From Callorhinus ursinus (lineage: Eukaryota; Chordata; Mammalia; Carnivora; Otariidae), in contig NW_020312827.1 of NCBI RefSeq assembly GCF_003265705.1, positions 14,628,120-14,692,119 of the forward strand: a stretch of 64,000 nucleotides of DNA, read 5' to 3'. Positions within the stretch are counted from its first letter, which is position 1. Each line of letters opens with the position of its first letter. Shown in pieces: positions 33,783-45,900 of this stretch. Made by a program: the position numbers and the translations under genes. Under the pieces are notes generated by a model. The model was not told the origin of the DNA and did no database searches. It saw nothing but the letters and a program-made list of their open reading frames with translations.

Positions 33783-36700
33783 GGTTTTCTTCCTCAGTAG
33801 CACAGCTTATTTCCAAAGCTAAGGCTTCTATTTGTGCCATCAATAATCCTGTTCTTTCCTCCTCTCTCTCGCATCTTCAAACTTTCTAACTTCTTGAGAC
33901 CCTTTTCTCTATGAAGGCACCCAGACTTAGTGGTACCCTCCTTGTGACTTGGAAGTTGTGGGATCAGTCAGGCAACGAAGTGCCTGTGCATTCTTTTAGA
34001 AAACTTGGACCCAGAGATGGTTAGAAAAGGACTCGGTTGCTCTGGGTCCATTTGCCCATCCATGAGATAAGGCCACGAGGGTGGGGAAGAGCCTTCTACT
34101 AGAACATGTGGAGCAAGAAGAGCAGAACCTTAGGACATCGTGCCAAAGGAAGGAGCAAAACAAGCAGAAGTTAGTAAAGCAGGGGTGGGGGGAGAGAAAG
34201 AGAAGAGTGGGATCCCAGAAGACAGAGCCAGGGGCTCGAACAGGGTGAGGGAGTTTTGAGAAGGAAGCAGTAAAGCATTCATGGAAGGTAAGGTCTGAAA
34301 AGTATCCACTGAGCCTGGGCCTGTCATGTAGGAGGTGGCCTATAACCTTTGCCAGAACCTTTTCAGTGCTGGAGGAGTGAGGAGCTTGGTTGCAGTGAGC
34401 TAAAGGAGGCGGTGACGGCGGCAAGTGGAGTTGATTTTTTTTTTTTTTTTTTGGTAAACTTGGCAGGGAAGGTGAAGCAATTGCTGGAGAAGATGGAAGA
34501 TTAATGAAACTTTGCTTTTTCCACAGGTGTGGAAGGCAGCATTGCAGCACAGTTTAAAGCTATACAAAGGGAACCTGATGAGAGGGGTTGAGCATACAGA
34601 GGGAGAAAAGAAGCACTGGGGAGAGACTGGGTCTCGGGCCAGGAAGAGGGGAGAGAGGCTGGGTGTAGAGCAGTTGTTGGCAAGATGGCCTCTCAAGCAT
34701 GAAGATAGATTACATTCTCTGAAGGAAGTGGAGTGAGGGTAGACACAGATTTGGATACATTCAAAGGCATGGGGGCTCTTGCCTGACCCTTTTGAGGGCT
34801 TTGTTTTCTTCTGTGGTACAAGAAGGCAAGACGGTCCGCTGAGGGCAGGAGGTTGGGGATGCGACGGGGATTTGGTAAGAGTGGTGAAGGTTTGGAATAA
34901 CTCTGGTAGGATATGAAAAGGTTACTATGGGACACTGAGGCCCCAGGAAAAGCTGCGGACCCTGCGCGGTGACTGTCTCAAGCAGTGCTCCGCGGCACAG
35001 GGGTGGAAGCATAGGAGGGGGAGAGCGGACCGATCCAAGGTTGGCGATAGGGCCGGTGAGGCTGGAGGAGAAAAGACTGGGACATGGAGGGTGTTGGGAG
35101 GGGCGGGGAAGGGCTCACTATGACTCTAACGAGGAGCCTTTCCAGAACAGGAAGAGAAGCCACAAAGAGGGGTTAGGCTGGGAGGGAAGGAGGGCAGGGA
35201 GAGTACAGGATCAGGGAGACTGAAGAACTGGTGGAAGGCCAGAGAAGAATTAAGAGTAGAATGGATAGTAGGACATGGTGGCCAAGACTTGGGATTTAAC
35301 ATTTCAAAGATAGTGCTACTTTAGGGGTTGGCAAGGTCCACACAGAGGGTCTGGCTGTTGGAGGGGTAGAGTTCAGACTTTTCCAGCAGACCTTTATTGA
35401 GCTTGCTTATTTTATTGTTCAAGCCAGTACTCTAACCACACTTATCTGCATCTTGACGGGAGAAAAGTCTGCATCTTGACGGAGAGATCCACTTGCTCAA
35501 TATAATCTTTGGTAGTGTGGGATAAGGGTGTCCAAAACGCTTTTCTTTTCCCTCACTTTTAGGGATTCTGAAGACGAGTCCCTTTGTCTTTCTCTCTTCT
35601 CTTCCTATTATAACACTGACTAACTTTTCAAAAAAGGTCACCCAGACAATTACAGGAAGTTACAGACCTTGCATATGTGAGAATACTTTCCTTTACCTTA
35701 ATTCTTAGATTCTTGCCCAGCTGGGCAGGTCCAAGTGTGGGCTTCTGGCTCTGGTTGTCTGGGACAATACAAAGAATATCCTTCATGTGTAAGTACAGTC
35801 TTTCACATGGGTGCCAGAGGTTGGCTTCTTACCTGCCAGAGAGAGTTGCTGTGTGGTTTGCTCCCCCATCCTGTCACGGGGACTGTGATTCGTAGCTGGA
35901 TACTCAGGTTCAGCACCTCTTTCAGGGGATCTGCTCTTTCCAGCAAGCAGTCCCTGAAGAGGAAGGATATGTTTTTGCTCAAATTTCCCCTTTTGGCCTT
36001 TTGCTCTTTCCCTGAAGCCTGCAAATTGGGAAGGCAGGGGAATTGTAAATGAGTTCTGAATTTGGGCCAAGTGGAATCCAAATCCAGACACCACGGAGCT
36101 TCTGTGATTCTGCCATAAATAACTTTCCCTTCTTGGCATGGTAGAATGTTCCTTCAGCTGGGAGTTGGACAAGTCATGTGGGCCTCAGAGTCCTCTGTGA
36201 TCTGAGAATGTGGGTGTATAATCCCTTGTACCCCTGGTGAGCTATGGTGTAGGGATATCTGAGCACACTTATACACTTTTAACCATCTTATGTAAGAGGA
36301 GATCACAAAGGAGTGGGCATCTTTGATAGACTCGAGCAGGTACAGATGCTTCACTAGGAAGACAGTAAATGTATCCTCCCCAGGCATCCTTAATTCACGT
36401 ATGTTCTGTAATCATAAAACATTGGAAATTAGGAATGAAGGAATCTCATTGCTGTGACCTATTGAAAACTCAAGTCTCCCCCTCTCCTGCCTCGTAGTTT
36501 ATGTCTTTGTACAGTTGCATTTCTAGTGTTGAATGCAGAGAGCCTAGTTACTGGTTTCCTAATGCCTTCAGCCGGGGTCAGTCACCTATAAAGGCACTGG
36601 CAATATGATCTCCTTTTTTTCCTATTGCAAATCATTCCTCCGTTTCCCAACATTTTAGATTCCGAGATAAAATAGTTTAAAAAATCAATAGCTCTGTTTC

Positions 36701-37069
36701 AGTTTTGTACTGTTTCTGTTTCCAGAGTTGTTTTGGTGCCTGGCTTTCTTTTGACTTCAACAGGGTAAGAATATGGTAATCAGGTTTTTTTACCCTTTTA
36801 GCTTCTGGAAGGACCTTGGAATATGTCTTCCACTATATGTCACTTTTTATCTCTCTTTGTGCTCTCTTTCTCCCTTTTCCTTCCACATTTTGCTGAATGA
36901 TCAGGGCACAGAAGTACTGGAATTCCTTCCTAATATGCCTTGGCCAGGAGTGAGCTCTTTACCACCACATTAAATTTCTCTTACCTTGGAGCACCATCAG
37001 GCAAAAGTGATTTTAGTGAGTTTTTTCAACCAACGGGATCCACAAGATGCCAAGGTCAGAAAAGTCAAG

Positions 37070-37232
37070 GTTCTTGCTACCCAAAGTATGGACCATGGTC
37101 TGGTCACATCATGAACATCATGTAGGGGGTCCTTAGAAATCCCAAATCCTGGGCCTCAGCTGAGACCTAGGGCATTTTACGAAGATCCCCAGGTAATTCC
37201 TACACACGTTAAAGTTTAGAAGGCACTAAGGT
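37070..37232 (+). repeat. MER5A-type hAT-Charlie transposon fossil
   Basis: CCCAAAGTATGGACCATGGT, GTCCTTAGAAATCCCAAATC, CTGGGCCTCAGCTGAGACCT, ATCCCCAGGTAATTCC and CACGTTAAAGTTTAGAAGGC follow the order of MER5A, a short non-autonomous hAT element ('caaagtgtggtccctggacc ... gggccccaccccagacc ... aggtgattctgatgcacg ... aaagtttgagaacc'). Confidence 0.75.
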
Positions 37233-37292
37233 GGCATGTTAGGAGAAGCCCATTGGCTCAAAGAGTGTTTTTTCCTTCACCTTGTCTGATTT

Positions 37293-37607
37293 ATGGCTGC
37301 CAGGGTTAGAATACCTCAGAGGCTGTTGGTCTTCATTTTTTGTCTTTGTTTTTTAGCTCAGAGAGGGAAAGAAATGGACACCGTTGAGAATCTGTTGAAG
37401 GACAAAGGAAAACCCTCTTGGAGGTACTGGCATTATGGAAATTTGTGTCCCAGTCTGCCATCTTGCTACCAATCTCTTGTGAACTTGGATGGCACTCCAT
37501 TCCGAGAAAAGAAAAATGTGTCGGTAGAAAATATCAATGACAGCTCTAGTTTCTATAGTAAGATTTACAGATGCCAAATGCAGCCTAATAATGGTAGTTG
37601 CCAATGA
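37293..37607 (+). other. Unrecognised 104-codon open frame with signal-peptide-like start
   Basis: I do not recognise this frame. It begins MAARVRIPQRLLVFIFCLCF, where a short basic start and a hydrophobic core resemble a secretory signal. The remainder has five cysteines, three N-glycosylation sequons (NVS, NDS, NGS) and no repeat. A pyrimidine-rich tract ending in TAG (TTTTTGTCTTTGTTTTTTAG, ending at 37355) could act as a splice acceptor within it. The ATG context is weak at -3 (T), with G at +4. Frames of this length are common by chance here, so this is most likely non-coding. Confidence 0.12.
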
Positions 37608-40149
37608 GTTTTCAGGATAAGGAGAAATGCGTTTTGATAACTCCTATTAATTACGTATTAGCAGATTCATTGTGGACAGCAGTTTAGGGAGAAATAATAG
37701 TGTGTTTTGTGGTTCTGGCTGCAGGCAGGACATTATCTGCCTGTGGTCTCCCACTGAGGGTCTGCGGAAGCAATGATCTGGGATGGACCCCACTCTGCCT
37801 TTCAGCATGAAGTCTTTCTCTTCTATGTTGCACTGTAGTATGCTGAGATGCATTAATTGTAACTGCTTATGATTCAGGAGGTGAGGACACAAGCGATCCA
37901 TCTTTAAATGGAACCCATCTTCTAACTGAAACCCACATCCCTTTGGCGGCCATAAACTCAGATAGTCCTTGTCGGTGACTCAGTGTCTGGGAGCATGTGA
38001 AAGCATACAAACACCTTGGATTGAATATTTGACATTATCATTTGTTTTCTTTTTAAAACATCCATGGTCATTTCTTGGGGGTCCATCACTCCCGTTCCCA
38101 ATCTAGCTTGATGAGTTTAATCACTTGCAGATATACCTGGATTAAGATGTGGGATACTGCCCACATTGGCAATAATGGAGGACTTGGTCACAGGTTTAAA
38201 TCAACCATGGACTTCTTTTACCGCTTTCTATTGTCAAATTGCTTATAAAGGGAAGGATAAAAGACTCAGGAATCTCCACTAATCAAAACTATAATCTGTG
38301 GGTCTTGTCTTATCCCACATACTCATGTAGTTTCAAAACATCACAGTTTATTAGTTTAAAAACACATGCTTAATATTAAATTTGAGTAGTATTAAAGGGA
38401 AGAAAAGCAAGAAAAATCCACTTGCAGTCACGTCTATGCAAAGATAACAATATATTTTGGTTTATATTTGGCTTCTCCTCCTCCCAGATTTATCTATAAA
38501 TATATATAAATTCATATAATATTTATATTGTTTTAATAAAAATGTTACCCTACTTCCCTCTTGCCTGGTTTTGCATTTAATAATGCATTACATTTCCCCA
38601 CATTAATACCATTTTCTATATGAGGTTTAATGGCTGCATCCTATGCAGTTTAGATTCTCTAGGAAATGGGGGTAACGATAATTAAGGGTCTAACTGAAAT
38701 AGGGAACAAGAAGAGAAAAAGCTCTTAGTTCTAGGAGCATTGACTTTCACTAAACTCATTTCTACTGGGAGATCATATGACTGAATGGCAATTTGGTTTC
38801 TTGTTTTTGTATCTTGTTATGACTGCATATGTAAAGTTGCACACACTTGACTCCATCTATCATTTTTGGAAATGATTTGGGGCTCCAGACATTTTCTTGT
38901 TCCCAGGATTCTCAGATGTCTCAACCTCCATCTGTTCTCCATCTGCTTCTTGAAGTACCTGATGGGTGCATACGTAAAGCCGAAATTACGGAAGTTGATA
39001 CGGAGTAGGGAGACAAACTAGCCAGGGAGAAAAAGAATTAGTTCTTCCTTATCTCGGTTTGTAAAAATGAGTTGCCCTTTCTCATTGCCTGCATTTATTT
39101 TGCATAACAGTCTCTAGGTGATTCTGAAAGTTTGGGCCTTTATGACAGTTAGATATGCCAGATACCCTTCCAGAAGCACAGTTGATACCATGAATCTCCC
39201 CAGCTGAACACGAACGTGGCTGCTAATTTCCCATTGGAGGAACTCTCCGCTCTTATTTCATGGTGCTTGCCTACAATAATCTTGCAACCCTTGGGTCCAT
39301 TCGCATCCGGGACATAGCTCCTCTGGCTCTGCAGATACTTGGCAGGCTTCCTCCTCCCAATAGGACCCTCCTCCTTTTTTCTTCCCCTTGTAAACCCCAC
39401 CCATTCTTACTCAAGACTCAGCTCCCCCGTGTAGTCATGCAGCCTTCCAGGCTTCCCAGCTCACAAAGCTTACTACCACAAATGGGCGCCCCCCACCCCC
39501 GCTAGTATTCCTTATAGACGTTAGTTGCTTAATTATGTGTTTATCTTTGCATACTTGGTTATACATCTATGAAAAGCAATAACCCTTTTCCGTGAACAAG
39601 TCAGATTTCTCATAAGTTAAATAAATAAGACAAAAAAGCTTTCGGATTTGTGTCTTTTGCTTTTATTTCATAGAAGCCACCTAAAAACCTCGAAATCACG
39701 TTGACATCATAAAGACGGGAGTGGATTCTAAATCTTTTGAATCAGCCATGACTGACCACAGAAATCTCTGTGTTTTCTTTCTTATGTCCTCAGAAAGACT
39801 TGTACTCTTTGCTTCAACTGGAGTCTCCAATCACAGTGAAAATGCAATAACAGGATGCATGTGGGCAGGTGGAAAAGGAATAATACACAAAACATGGAAA
39901 TAATGTGAGCTGGTGAAGGAAGAATCCAGATGATTCAGAAACATGGGGCTGAAAACTCAAGTCTCCCCCTCTCCTGTCCCTCCCTCCCTCCCTCTCTCTT
40001 CTTTCATCTATGCTCAAGACGACTTTGTAGCTACTTCAGCAATACATAATTTTACGCGCATCTCAAATTTTAGTCGGTGCCTTTGGGAACAATTTGTATA
40101 TGGGGAAATTTGCCCACGGATCTTCCATAACCCCGGGGAAACTCTGCAG

Positions 40150-40262
40150 AGCTAAACTGTAAGATCCTAATAAACAGGGTCATACTATTTATTTCCTGGT
40201 GTTCCCCACAGTGCCTGGTGCTAAGCCCTTAAGCAGAGTAGCTGCCCAATGTAATGGATTGA
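40150..40262 (+). repeat. L2 LINE 3'-end fragment
   Basis: CAGGGTCATACTATTTATTT, CCCCACAGTGCCTGGTGCTA, then GTAGCTGCCCAATGTAATGG resemble the L2 3' end. Confidence 0.55.
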
Positions 40263-41829
40263 AGCGTCTGAAATGATAGGATATGAAGGTCTCTGTTTCC
40301 ATCAAGTGAAGGTGGTATAAGTATATATACCTACATGTCCTGCCAGACACAAACCTACATAAGACCACACACTTCCCTAAGGAATTTTTGCCTTCTTTGG
40401 GGAAGGTGGGCCTGGGGGCAGTTCCCTAGGAGATCCTTGCTAGCAGAGGCTCCATTATAAGAGCAGGAACATAGGGCCAAGCCCCCTTGGCAACCCTGTC
40501 AAGTTGTGTCTTGTGGTTGTGCTTGCTGAGGGTGGAATGGAGAATAACCCTGGACAAGATGGATGGATGATCACATACGGATGGATTGCTAGGGGCTCCT
40601 TCCTTGAAGGGAGTCGGGGAGAAAGGAATTAATGCTAAGAGTGTAGACATTCACTATAGATAGTGGAGGAAGGGAAGAATCCAGAGGCCCAGGCAAGAAA
40701 ACTGGAGGTCCTTTGGGTTTAGAGAGAGGGAAATTCTTTTCTGTCTTCCAAGTGTTGACAAGCTCAAACTTCTTGCTACCACCGATGTTCAGCAGATGCA
40801 AGAAATTGGTGTCTGCATTTAAGATACTCCCTACCCCCTGTGTCCAGGCCTCCACTGGAGGCCTTCCCCTCTAGCAGAGTACTTGGATTCCTCTCTTTCC
40901 AATTTCTTCCTCACCCTGTTTCATCGTGGGCAGTACTTTCCAATAACTAGTTCTGTGAATTTGAATCACTCCCTAGATCTACTATCCCCCCCCACCCCCA
41001 TGCCCCGCAAATGCAGATAAATCATGGAACTTTGGAAATAAAAGAGAGCTTCCTATTTCTCTGGTGCACTCTTTTGATCTTAGAGATGTTCAGAGACTCC
41101 CTCGAGGTTACACCTGATATGGGTACTTGTGGGTGGGCCAGGCCAGGCCTCCCTCTCTACTGCCTGAACGCATCCGAGCAAGAGCTGTCCCAGGGGTGTT
41201 CTCCGGACTCAGGTTGGACCCAAGTACAGGCAGATGGGTAACCTGCTGCCTTTGACAATATGGGCATCATCTGAATTGTTTCGGTTAGTTTACCCAAATT
41301 ATTTGGAATGCCTTCACTCAAAATTTTGGATGGAGGATACCTGCCCTCATACACCCACCGTTCCACTCCTTCCGGAAGTTCTTTCTGGTTAAGAGGAGTC
41401 AGCAAAATCAGCTCCCCCCCCCTTATTTTCTGAAGGTCATAGGGTGGGTGTCACGGCGCAGAGTGACTGTGGACATTTGTTGTCGGGCTCTCCTTTCCTA
41501 AAGTGTGAATGTCACAGTGAGCAGCCGGGTTCCTGTTCTTCATGCTGCTGCTTAAGCTGCAAGCCTTGCTTCCAGGGGCTTCTTTCCCCTGTGGTTCTCC
41601 ATCACCTACAGGGTCGACCCTTTGCTCACACAGGCACAGTCTCCAGCCTGCCTTGTGGCCTTGCCCCTGCCTGGAGCCCCAACCCCCCAGCTTCCGGCTG
41701 CTCCCCGGGGTTCCCCGGGCTGCAGGCTTAGGAAAGAAATTTCTTACACGTTCCAGATGGGTACTGCTGTTTTTCACCTGCTGGGACTTCGTACTTGTTT
41801 TCCTTTGGCCTGAAAGGACCCGCCCTACT

Positions 41830-42075
41830 TTCCGACTCTAGAAAACTCCTTTTCCCCCTTTAAGGATGAACTTAGACATTTCTTCTACTGGGAAGCCCTT
41901 CCTGACTCTGTTTTCTGCTACTCGATGCATATAGTTTTGTTGTTTTCATGATTTGTTTACATGCTTGTCTCCCCTAAGAGCCTAGGAACTCCACAAGGAC
42001 GGGGGGCTTGTTTCATTTTTATACCCACCTGGGCCCAAGAAAAAGCCAGTTGCTCAATCAGTTCTTGGGGAATTG
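41830..42075 (+). repeat. L2 LINE 3'-end fragment
   Basis: ACTGGGAAGCCCTTCCTGAC is the L2 'ggaagccttccctgac' motif. AACTCCACAAGGACGGGGGG, TTTATACCCACCTGGGCCCA and GTTGCTCAATCAGTTCTTGG follow it, giving the usual order of the L2 3' UTR. Confidence 0.7.
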
Positions 42076-42677
42076 ATTTACATAAGCTCCCTGCACAGAG
42101 TATTTCCTTTCTGATGGTAAACTGTGACATGTTCCCCTAAGAAAAACCCAGTTCAGGAATCCTCAGTTGATGACACGAACAGTTTCACTCTCCCGAATTT
42201 CCATGACCTCTTATATTTCCCAGGGCTGCACAAAGGTCTACAACTGTAACCCCACTCTGGCTACTGCCAAAGGATTGAAGAAACGATGAGGTATTTTGGT
42301 TAACTTACTCTCCTTCCAAGAGAAGGGAGGTACTGATCCAGCTCAGCTGAGACAGACAAAGCCTCAAGGTGGCTTGAAGCCAGGGAGCTCTGAGGGCTTT
42401 AGAACTCATGGGGGACCCAAGGCGTAGAGAGTGTTTTGCTGGTGAAAGGTCGACACCCACACCTTCCATTTGCTAGAAGGACGCCCGGAGTCCTCTACTT
42501 ACATTGGTATCCAAGGCTGGAGTTGAATGTGACGTTTTGGAGATGAAAACAGAAAAGCAAAACTGATTCCTAACCACAGTCTCCCTCAAATTAGGAAACG
42601 GTCCTCATGTCAAAGGATAAAGGGAAGCAGTCTACATAGCTGGATGGAAGGAGAGGGGTGGGGGGGCAGTCACCTTC

Positions 42678-42880
42678 CCTGAGCACCCGCTGTCTGCTGG
42701 ACACACAGCTGTGCCCCCGGACATGCATTATATACTCTAATTCTTGTAAGGACTTCGCCAGGTAGAAAAATTATTTCCATTTTACAGATGCAGAAACTGA
42801 TGCTCAGAGAATATAGATGGGCTTGCCCTAGGTAAACAGGTTGATAAGTGGCAAAATCCTAGGCTACCTGGCACCAGAAA
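42678..42880 (-). repeat. MIR SINE, minus strand
   Basis: CCTGAGCACCCGCTGTCTGC, TAATTCTTGTAAGGACTTCG, TTCCATTTTACAGATGCAGA and GGGCTTGCCCTAGGTAAACA follow the reverse-complement MIR. A T-run follows at about 42890-42905. Confidence 0.85.
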
Positions 42881-42909
42881 GTATGGGCTTTTTTTTTTTT
42901 TTTTTGCAC

Positions 42910-45900
42910 ACTCATATTTCTTCTGTGTCCTGACTAAGGAAGTAAAAATGGTATGCTGGGTTGTGGGGTTGCGGGGAGCAAATGGACATTCTGGAGGAAG
43001 AACCAGATTTTACCTAGAGCAACAGGGGGCTTTCAGTTTTTCCTGACACTATCATATTTCTGCCTTGAATCCAGTGGGATTTATCCTGCCTAAATGGATC
43101 AGAATATTTAGAAATGACGACAGCCTTAGGAAATGAATTCGGAACATAGCTGTGGTAGGCTGGTAAAAAAAAAAATGTATCGAGACTTCAGAAATACAAG
43201 TAGTATACATTTCCTGTGAAAAAGTAATAAAAATTGTCTTGAATTGGTGACTTTCAGCCTCAGTCAGTTTGTGTGGTCGCTGGGCAGCCTGTCAAATATT
43301 TTGGATGGAGCTTTAGAGTGGCAAAAATGGATGGTTGTGTCTGTAACAGTTCCCCACAAACTCTGAAAGAAAATTGTCATTAGACATTTTACGATTGGTC
43401 TCCTTTTGCATTTTCACCATTTCCTAAGTCTGGAAGATAGAAGGTTCGTGTCAATGAACGTCTTTTATAACCAACTTGCTCCCAACAGGAAAGCTGCATG
43501 GAGGGGGGCACCCCCGGGTTCCCTGCTCTGGTTCTGATTGGTCATTGGGGTGGTGGAACGGGGAAGAGGGAGTATTCTCCATGTGAACCGGGGAGTCAGG
43601 CACAGGAGCCTGATGGGGCTGCCCCAGGATAGGAGAGTGTGAGGAGGAGCTAGTGCCCACCAGAGAAGCCACCTGGGGGCTGGAGGAATGGAAGGACTCG
43701 AGCAGGCCTCTAGCTAAGCTGCCTGTAATTGGCTGCACTAAGGCAGACAAGGTGATGTGGAGGTGAGAAGGTCCCCTTGAGACTCTGAGTCTGCTCGTTC
43801 CTCACTCAGGTCCAGCGTCATTCCCAGGTCAGGGGCTCTCTCCTTGCGTGACTAAATCGCCAGCCTGGAACCCCCATTCTGGGGTCTAGCGCCTTCCCAA
43901 GCACATCCAAGGGTTTTCTGTGGGCCTGGAATTTCTCTTGTTCTTTCCTTTCTCCCTTTTCCTGACCTGGCCTAAGTCTTTCTTTCCCATTCCTTGGCCT
44001 CTTTTAACTCTCTTTTTTTTTTTTTTTGGCCCCATCAGCCCAGAATGAAACACTGCTACTTCTCTGTGTACCTGAAGGCTTGGGGTTAGCAGGAGAGGTT
44101 TTTAATACCACAGGCACTAGGAGGAGACATGAGACATGATTCATTAGCCATCCATCCCGGGCTGTGGGGACGTTTTCACAGGCCACCTTTCTCCTAGGAG
44201 CCCCCCCTCCACCCCCCCTTGCTGTCAACCTCACTACCTCCCCATTTCTTCCGAGATCCCAGGCCCCTCACTGCGGCATCTGCAGATGGCTCCAAGGTGT
44301 TGGTTGCTTTACTGAACAAAGCAGTTAAGCTCTGTTTGGTAATCCACACCCATCCAGACCAGCTCAGTCAATGGCCTCCTGTCTCACATCCCAAGGGACC
44401 CTCCAACTGATAATCTCAACAGAAAAACCACCTACAGGGAGATGGATCACGCCACTTCCCCAGAAGGCAGAAGCAGTCAGAACTTCTGATTGTTTTAGAT
44501 AGAGATTGTTTCCTTCCCCTGATGTGGGGCGTGGGTGTGATAGAGAGAGGGAGAGGGGTATAGGGGCTGGAGGAGGGTGCACCCAGCTCCCAGCTCTGCT
44601 CATATCTGAGGAGCCTGCAAATTCCCTGTGTTAGGTTTTCTGCTGGAGTTACTGCCTTTGCCTCGGGAGAGGCCAGTAGCTGGGTGGTGAGTGTGCTACT
44701 TACTGAATAGGCAACTTGGGAATTTTCATGGAGTCGATGATTCAAGACTGCAGTTCAACATGACCTTGGGTGAGTCCTTGACAAATAGGAAACTGGGCTT
44801 TCTAACACAGCAGTCTTCCCTTTGTAGTTATGACCCTTTCTATGAGAGGTTTCCTTCCTTCTTCAGGCCTCAGATTGCACGAACCTGAATCACTTGGCCG
44901 CTCCACTGGGAGGGGTTGAAATGCCTTCTGACGGAGGACACTGTGTGCTCCCTGCGGGCAGGGCCTTGGCAGCGGTAACTCTCCCTAAGTAGAGGAGAGT
45001 GAAGTGAAAGGTGTGGACTTCGGGCTTTGTTTTTCTTCTTTGTGGCCTTGTCGGCTTCTGTATCTGTGGCCAGCCTTCCTCTGCAGTAGCCTTGCTTTTC
45101 CTACTATTTCATAAACTACCATGTGAAAGTCGGGTCCTCCTACCTTCCTCCCCATCCCCCCCAGGGTAAACGGAGCTGCTTAATTTGCCACCCAAATGGG
45201 ATGCAGTTTTGTTTAGTAAGATGTCCAGTTCTTAGAGACAATGATAACTCTTGCCTGAAAACTACCATGGATTTACCAGGAGGGGCCAACATCGAGAATG
45301 AGCCTGATTGTACTTTTGTGATGCAGAACTGACAAACAGAGCTTTGGGGAGGGGACAGAATTTTTGTCTGCTTAACTCCATCTGCAAAACAAACATCAAA
45401 TCCAAGGCTAACTTAGAGATTCCACCCCCTCTGTCTTTGTGGCAAACATCACACTTGCTATTTGTTGATTATCAGTTCACTGGACCATATACGTAGCTTC
45501 CGTTCTTGAGAAACAAACACAAGGATTGAACTGCTGGTGGCTCACAGACTGTTTTAAGGATACTGGCATCCTGCCTCTCTTATTCTTTTCCCAGCCCCCT
45601 TAGGAGCCCCAATTCTTATAAAATACTCCTATTTGAATCACCTTGCACGGACTCTTCCCGCAGTGTTCTCATACAGGAGGTGTTCACTAATCGTTTGCTG
45701 ATTCGCAGGGACAAACCAGCTATTTAGTTTTATAAAGAGTAAAGAAAATCATCCACTAGCAGGGCCTGGCAAAGGTGGCTTGGATTTGGTCTCTGGGTGA
45801 GGAAGGGCTCCATTGTCTTTGAGGGAACTCTTGGCTTTTGGGACCCCAGCTTTCCCCCCCATAAAAGATCAGAGCTTTAAGGCATGGGCCAGGTCACTGG

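Larger units (their letters stand above)
30560..37069. other. Intergenic region without recognised genes
   Basis: Apart from the pyrimidine tracts, an L2 tail and a MIR listed separately, this stretch holds no recognisable gene. The 33.9-35.4 kb part is purine-rich on the plus strand with many GGGGAGAGG-type runs, and may be a very old LINE. A 15-bp direct repeat TCTGCATCTTGACGG occurs at 35445-35459 and 35468-35482. A minus-strand frame of 184 codons (33996-34550) includes a poly-A-encoded lysine run and no known domain. Confidence 0.6.
37620..42660. other. Intergenic region with L2 remnants
   Basis: No gene was recognised. L2-like 3' ends occur near 39250-39540, 40150-40262 and 41830-42075. 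The 38.3-38.6 kb part is AT-rich, with runs such as TATCTATAAATATATATAAA. A short CCCT run lies at 39975-39995. Other positions hold nothing I can name. Confidence 0.6.

Noticed and set aside
35445..35482. 15-bp direct repeat TCTGCATCTTGACGG
   Set aside because: It is a short local slippage product with no further structure; noted in the region entry only.
35911..35935. TTCAGCACC, resembling the left half of an RE1 site
   Set aside because: The right half does not match the REST consensus.
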